In this document: positions 34,182 to 38,847 of the stretch, in pieces
Position numbering within the stretch: position 1 is the first letter of the stretch
How the letters are laid out: every line of letters starts with the position of its first letter
Origin: an uncultured Paracoccaceae bacterium
Lineage (GTDB): Bacteria > Pseudomonadota > Alphaproteobacteria > Rhodobacterales > Rhodobacteraceae
Assembly: GCA_947493745.1 (NCBI GenBank)
Contig: CANLSM010000026.1
Location: forward strand, 1-38,847
Direction of reading: 5' to 3'
DNA length: 38,847 nucleotides
Notes under the pieces: model-generated
What the model was told of the DNA's origin: nothing
Seen by the model: only the letters and a program-made list of their open reading frames with translations
Database searches by the model: none
Position numbers and translations under genes: made by a program

Positions 34182-36345
34182 TTACGCAACCTTTGAAGCG
34201 TCCTTCGGTTTCATCAATGCCCTTGCCCGTTCCAGCCCGCGCTTTCCCGCCTCGTTCGATATGACACGCCCGCGTTCAAGAACGATGAACCGGTCGCCAA
34301 GCGAAAGGTCTTCCGGGTCATGGGTGGTCAGGATCACGGTGCCTTTGCCCCTTAACCAGTTGATCTCGTTGCGCACATGCGCGGCATGGGCCGGATCGAG
34401 CCCGGATGTTGGCTGGTCCAGTACATAGATTGGGGACGGTCGTATCAGCGCCATGGCCAGACTGATGCCCCGTTTCAGAGATAGCGGCATGGCCGCAACG
34501 GCATCCGTCGAAAGCAGTGTCTCGATATGATCCGGAAGACGCGCGACCCATCCTGCAATGCCCGCCTGATCCAATGCCGCCCAGCAGGCGTCCTCGTCCG
34601 CCAAGGACATTGCAATCTCGAGGTTCTGGCGGATCGTGCCATGCAGAAAGGATGGTTCCTGCATGCAGACCGCCATCCCCGCGCGCAGATCGTCCAGCGG
34701 AATTTGCCGGATATCCTCACCGTTTATCAGAATGCGGCCAGCCAGCGGTTCCTGCAGTCCCGCAAGCAACTCAATTGCGGTGGTCTTTCCCGACAACATG
34801 GGCCCTGCGAGGATCACAATCTCGCCTTGCCTTGCCGCAAAACTGGCACCACCAAGCGCCGGGAAGTGCGCATCGGGATAGCGGAAAGTGACCTGCTCGA
34901 ACCGAATGTCGCCGGAAACCGTTGCGCTCATGCTGGGGGTGACACCTCGATGTTTCTCCTCGGGGATCCTGAGAACGGCATCGATCGTTCTGGTTGCGGC
35001 CCAGATCGAGATCGCCTGATCCGCCACCAGCGACAGCGACTGCACCGGAGCCATGATCCTCCACACAAGGATGAGGATTGCGATCAGGGCCCCGAGTGAC
35101 AGTGTTCCGGCCATCACCTGATTGGCAGCCATCAGACCCGCGCTCAGACCGGCAATGGTCAGTATGGACTGAAGCAGTGTTCGTGCCGTCCGAGCGAAGT
35201 TCTGCAGGTCGGCCTCGGCGAGGCGGGCGATCATTGTGACCTCCTCCAGACGGCTTTGCCAGATGTCTTGAGATCCCGCCTGACGGATGGCGCGTTGCGC
35301 GGAAACGGACTGCAAGACAAGTTTCCGCACATCTGTCTGGGCATCCGCTGCCGCCACTTCGCGCCGTCTCTGAAACGGGCCTATTACGACGAAACCGAGG
35401 GCATTCAGCCCGACGAAGGCAAGCGTCATCCAACCAATGCTCGGCGAGACGGCAAAGAGCGCGACAGCGAAGAGAACAAGGAAGGGAATGTCCAGAACAG
35501 CCTGCACCAGAGGCCCCAGCATCGCGTCTCGCATGCTTTCAAACTGCCTCAGACGGGCTCTTTGTTGCAGGGCGTCGGAGCGAAGGGCTGTCGCGAGGGG
35601 CAGTTTTACCAGCTTGTGCAGAAGCCGCAGTCCGAGGCGGTTCTCAAGACCTGCGGCCACATGCACGATGGCCGCACTGCGCACCCGTCGGATCATCAGC
35701 TCGGCGGCATAGGCGAGCGCGAGCCCCCCCGACAACGCCGCGAGAAACTCCAAGGACCCGGCAGGAATGGCCGTGTTGTAGATCGTCATGACGAGAAACG
35801 GCGTTGTCAGGCCCAAGAGGCTTATCAGCAGCGACGCGAGAAAGAGGGGCCAGAGCTGCGGCATCAGGCCGGAGAGAAGCTCCCAGGTCGTTTGCGGACT
35901 TTCCGTCAGATCGTTCCTGTCAGCGTCTCCGATCAGGACAAGGGTCCCGAGACCCGCACTGGCTCCTATCCAGGTTTCCGTCCCGTCCTGCGGATGTGTC
36001 ACCATCAACCCGCGCGCCGGATCATGAGCGGTGATCAGGCCAAACGCGCCATCAGCGCGGAGCAAAAGGCAGGGCAGCGAGAGCGCCTCAAGATCGGTCT
36101 CGGGGATCTCGGCAGTTTGGACAGGCAGACGCATGTTGTGCAGCGCCTCAAGCAGATCCCAGCCCAGAATAATGACCAATCCTGAGCGGAAGCGCAGCGG
36201 AGGCCGCCGCTTCATCGCAGTTCCAGCCGTGAGCATTGACCAGCTTCATCAGGCTCGTGACACAAAGGAGCAGCGAGCCAGTGTCGGGTCGAAACTGTGT
36301 CCGCCAGTGATCCGAGGCTGGCCGAATGAAGTCGAGCGCACCCAT
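34182..36345 (-). CDS. Type I secretion ABC half-exporter 2, with N-terminal peptidase-like domain and apparent frameshift
   Basis: The main frame (ATG 36236 or 36215) gives the membrane domain and ATPase. Walker A is GPMLSGKTT, the Q-loop is CMQEPS, the signature is altered (LSLKRG in place of LSGGQ), Walker B is VLDQPTSGLD with Gln where the catalytic Glu is expected, and the H-loop is TTHDP. The missing N-terminus lies in another frame from ATG 36345, which is coupled (TGATG) to the upstream gene. It reads LLLCVTSLMKLVNAHGWNCD and ALPLRIGHYSG, like the inactive C39-peptidase-like domain of LapB. Removing one base from a GGG run at 36158-36165 joins it to GWDLLEALHNM, giving about 720 residues. 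Confidence 0.85.
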
Positions 36346-38057
36346 CAACCGGCGGCCCGTTTGTTCGGTTCCGTTCGATCCTGCCGGTCTGCAACAGGGC
36401 GTTCAATCTCCTCTGCCTGCCCATCGGGCTGAAGGGCAACAATCAGCCCCGCCTGCGCTTCGAGCACCGGGCCTGCCTCCGAGACGATCACGGTTGTGTC
36501 CCTGCTGATCTCGATCAGCACATCTTCCAGTCTCCGCGCCGCAGATGCATCGAGATATGCAAACGGATCTTCCAGAACAAGTATCGCGGGATGTCGGCCA
36601 AGGCTGGCGGCAAGGCTGAGCTTCTTGAAAAACCCGGGGCTTCCCGCGCCGCGTCCGAAACCTGCAAAAGCCGCATCCAGCCCTCCGGGTATCTGTGACA
36701 GATCCTTTGAAAGATCGAGCTCCCTTGCCCATTTGAGGCGTTCGGCTACCTGCCCACGCCCTTCAAAGTCGGTCAGGTTTTCAAGCAATGACCCCTCCAG
36801 CAAGTCCGGGCGCGCAGGAACGAACACTGCGTGCGGACCCCGGTTCTCCGCGCCCGAACAGACAATCAGGTTGCCCTGGCGTGGAGAGATCTGCCCGGCC
36901 AGCATCTGCAGGACAGCCTGGGCCACGGCACCTCGCTGCCCCCGGATGGCCGTGATCCGATTGCGCGGAATTCGAAGGGTTCCGATCTCCAGCTCGGCGC
37001 CATCGGCGCTACGCACCCGGATGTTCCTGCATTCCAAAGCCCAAGGCCCGATGTCCTCGAACCGCGAGCCGCAGTGCTGGTCGTTGATCTCCAGAAGGTC
37101 CTCGATATCCTTTGAAACCCTGTCTGCGTCTTCAAGCTCGGCGATCGAGAAAACCCAAGCGGTAAAGGGTTGCACCGTGCGCCCGGTCAGCAGGATTGAG
37201 GCAGCAAGCTCAGCCAAACCAATCTGTTCGCCGATAACCAGCCAAGCGCCGACCAGACTGGTCACACCGGTCGTCGCCTGACCCATCAGGGCGGAGGTCG
37301 TGAAGGCAACTCCGGCGTTCTTGACCAGTATTTCATTGGCCGCGGCCGAGCGTTTATGCAGCGAGTCGTATTTCCTCAGGATCCTCTGCTCGACACCAAA
37401 GATCTTGAGCAGCCGGATGTTTTGCAGAACCTCGATCAGAAAGGACATGCGCTGACCGTCGTTCTGCTCAATGGTCTTGATCGCCTCGAGTTGGCCGGGT
37501 TTGAGCCAATAGGCAACAAGCGCAATCACACCAATCATCGAAAGCGGCACAAGCACCAGCGGTCCGGCCAGTAGCCAGACAATCCCCAGAAACCCGGCGG
37601 AAAACATCAGATCCAGGGACAGGATCAGGCGTTGCGCGTTCCACCTGATCTTCAGCTTCGGTATCGCGAGGACACGTTCGGTCAGATGCTCCGAGCCGAT
37701 CTTGTCCAGGGCGGTCATGTTTCCTCGGAAGATGCGATTGATGACGTTGTTTGTCAGGCGCGCCTCGGCTCGCTGAACACCTGCGGATATCAGAAAGCCA
37801 CGCGCAATCTTCAAAACAGTGTCCGCCAGCACGACACCACAAAGAATGATGAAGAGCGCCTGCAGGGACTCGAACGACTGGTTCGGTATGATCCGCTCAA
37901 ACACCTGCAGCATGGCCAGGGGGATTGCCATCCCGAGTGTGTTTATCAGAACGGTCGCGACCAGCACGAACGTATTCTGACGGACAGAAGAAGAGGGCAG
38001 GCTCGTCATGCGCACCATGTGTTCCCGGTTTGTGCTCTCACGATATGAAAGCAACAC
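36345..38057 (-). CDS. Type I secretion ABC half-exporter 1 with degenerate ATPase domain
   Basis: A protein of up to 570 residues. The membrane domain (about 30-310) resembles PrtD/LapB exporters (LINTLGMAIPLAMLQVFERI). The nucleotide-binding domain has lost most catalytic residues. The Walker A region reads GQRGAVAQAV without lysine, the Q-loop glutamine is absent (VPARPDLLEG), no LSGGQ is seen (SPGFFKKLSLA), Walker B reads VLEDPFAYLD with Glu/Asp swapped, and the H-loop histidine is missing (VIVSEAG). It probably pairs with the next ABC protein as a heterodimer, comparable to the two ATPases of RTX systems of the rtxBDE type. The start is uncertain: GTG 38057 has a GGTGATC site; ATG 38018 and 38009 are alternatives. 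Confidence 0.85.
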   Translation of the reverse strand: MLLSYRESTNREHMVRMTSLPSSSVRQNTFVLVATVLINTLGMAIPLAMLQVFERIIPNQSFESLQALFIILCGVVLADTVLKIARGFLISAGVQRAEARLTNNVINRIFRGNMTALDKIGSEHLTERVLAIPKLKIRWNAQRLILSLDLMFSAGFLGIVWLLAGPLVLVPLSMIGVIALVAYWLKPGQLEAIKTIEQNDGQRMSFLIEVLQNIRLLKIFGVEQRILRKYDSLHKRSAAANEILVKNAGVAFTTSALMGQATTGVTSLVGAWLVIGEQIGLAELAASILLTGRTVQPFTAWVFSIAELEDADRVSKDIEDLLEINDQHCGSRFEDIGPWALECRNIRVRSADGAELEIGTLRIPRNRITAIRGQRGAVAQAVLQMLAGQISPRQGNLIVCSGAENRGPHAVFVPARPDLLEGSLLENLTDFEGRGQVAERLKWARELDLSKDLSQIPGGLDAAFAGFGRGAGSPGFFKKLSLAASLGRHPAILVLEDPFAYLDASAARRLEDVLIEISRDTTVIVSEAGPVLEAQAGLIVALQPDGQAEEIERPVADRQDRTEPNKRAAG

Positions 38058-38191
38058 TGATCACCGGGTTCTGGCGCAGAAGTCTTAAAGCTTCATAAAA
38101 AGCTGACTATTTAAGGATCGGCCTCCCTCCCGCTGGTAAGCAATCGTTTACACTTTCCCTGCCATGACAGAAGCAGGTGGAGGTGTGAGTG
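38058..38191. promoter_or_regulatory. Divergent promoter region between type I secretion genes and adhesin
   Basis: The region is AT-rich at 38080-38116. CTTAAA and TTTAAG arms, with inner AGCTT/AAGCT arms, form nested inverted repeats there, which may be a regulator site serving both directions. A strong GGAGGTG ribosome-binding site precedes the adhesin start. No known regulator box is recognised. Confidence 0.35.
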
Positions 38192-38847
38192 ATGGCTGAG
38201 AGATCTGATGAAAACCCGGAGGTTGCGGAAGAAACCGCAGGCGCGGTCGAGTCCGTCGATTGGACGGAGATGGATGTCGCCTCCGATCTGGCTGATCCAG
38301 CCGATCGGGAGACTGATGCAGATCTGACGGATGCAAGCCAGCAAGGCGACAGGCAGGGTGTTCTGCACACCGGAACTGCAGAATACTATGATGTCGAGCA
38401 GATGGCCTATCAGGAAATCTACGGCGAACATGACGCCACCGACTCCATTTACGAGAGTTTCACGGGCGTTCGGTCGGTAGAAGTGGAACGCACCGAACCG
38501 GTTGAGGACGCAAGCCAGCGGCGGCCGGACACACAACAGGCGGATGACCCCGCAGGCGATCCGCGCAACGCCGACCAAGGTATTGCTCCAGAATCCGCTT
38601 TCGAGATCACCCGGTCGCCCATCACTGCGAGCAGTCCCGTTGGCGTGACCTCGGGTACGTCGGAGGCTCTGTCCCTTGTCACCGGTTTCAACGTCGATGA
38701 CCAGCCGACAGAAGACGGGCCGGAACTGAACCCGGATGATGACCCCACGGTTCCTGTTCCGGTTCAACCCACCGACATCAACGAGGCGCCGGTGGCGCTC
38801 GGCCTGACCGGTGATACGGTCGCGGAGAATGATGCCGGGGCGCTCAT
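38192..38847 (+). CDS. N-terminal part of a large acidic RTX/cadherin-like type I secreted protein (partial)
   Basis: It is open from ATG 38192 (after GGAGGTGTGAGTG, with an in-frame TGA just upstream) to the end of the window, 218 residues so far. There is no N-terminal signal peptide, as expected for a type I substrate. The first about 200 residues are very acidic and low in hydrophobics, with Asp/Glu/Thr/Pro-rich stretches such as ELNPDDDPTVPVPVQP. At about residue 195 it reaches DINEAPVALGLTGDTVAEND, the usual opening of a cadherin-like repeat in bacterial adhesins. The divergent two-ATPase type I secretion genes make it the likely exported cargo. The C-terminal secretion signal and calcium repeats would lie beyond the window. 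Confidence 0.8.
   Translation, partial: MAERSDENPEVAEETAGAVESVDWTEMDVASDLADPADRETDADLTDASQQGDRQGVLHTGTAEYYDVEQMAYQEIYGEHDATDSIYESFTGVRSVEVERTEPVEDASQRRPDTQQADDPAGDPRNADQGIAPESAFEITRSPITASSPVGVTSGTSEALSLVTGFNVDDQPTEDGPELNPDDDPTVPVPVQPTDINEAPVALGLTGDTVAENDAGAL

Overview
The window reads as a chromosomal segment of an alphaproteobacterium, most likely a Rhodobacteraceae (Roseobacter-type) member. The reasons are the high GC content, the TRAP and tripartite tricarboxylate (TTT) solute transporters, an AraC-type pobR divergent from pobA, an Irr-type iron box, a HemP/imelysin iron set and a type I secretion adhesin locus. This placement is inference from gene content; no ribosomal RNA or other marker gene is present.

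Layout. (1) 1-478: a 3' tRNA-His-like fragment with encoded CCA (199-248) in otherwise gene-poor DNA, possibly an integration scar. (2) 478-4231, minus strand: a sugar-acid operon dctP-dctQ-dctM-kdgK (TRAP uptake plus 2-keto-3-deoxygluconate kinase) behind a GntR-like palindrome. (3) 4583-6662: pobR/pobA for 4-hydroxybenzoate. (4) 6851-9643: a cold-shock protein, an unknown secreted protein and an MFS exporter. (5) 9778-13095, minus strand: an R-body (refractile body) locus with three RebB-family proteins, three co-transcribed unknown proteins and a leading sigma-70-like gene broken by a frameshift. (6) 13547-17093: a sulfatase, a shortened LysR regulator, a RidA-like protein and an ATC-hydrolase-like protein. 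(7) 17127-19532: a leucine-rich-repeat envelope protein and a DUF2189 membrane protein. (8) 19709-24694: an iron island (di-haem DUF1111 oxidoreductase, Dps with an Irr box, DUF1289, imelysin, HemP). (9) 25241-31664: two GntR/FCD regulators, an isopropylmalate-dehydrogenase-family enzyme and a divergent tctCBA operon in which tctC has an in-frame amber codon and tctA a frameshift. (10) 31837-32883: an orphan periplasmic binding-like protein. (11) 32921-38847: a type I secretion system with two ABC half-exporters and one HlyD-type adaptor, divergent from the start of a large acidic adhesin that runs off the window.

The parts most worth attention are the R-body operon with its own (broken) sigma factor and uncharacterised partner proteins, and the type I secretion pair in which both ATPase domains depart from the canonical catalytic residues. 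Four reading-frame interruptions occur (sigma factor, tctC, tctA, second ABC exporter). At least two lie at short homopolymers, so assembly error and genuine gene decay both have to be considered.
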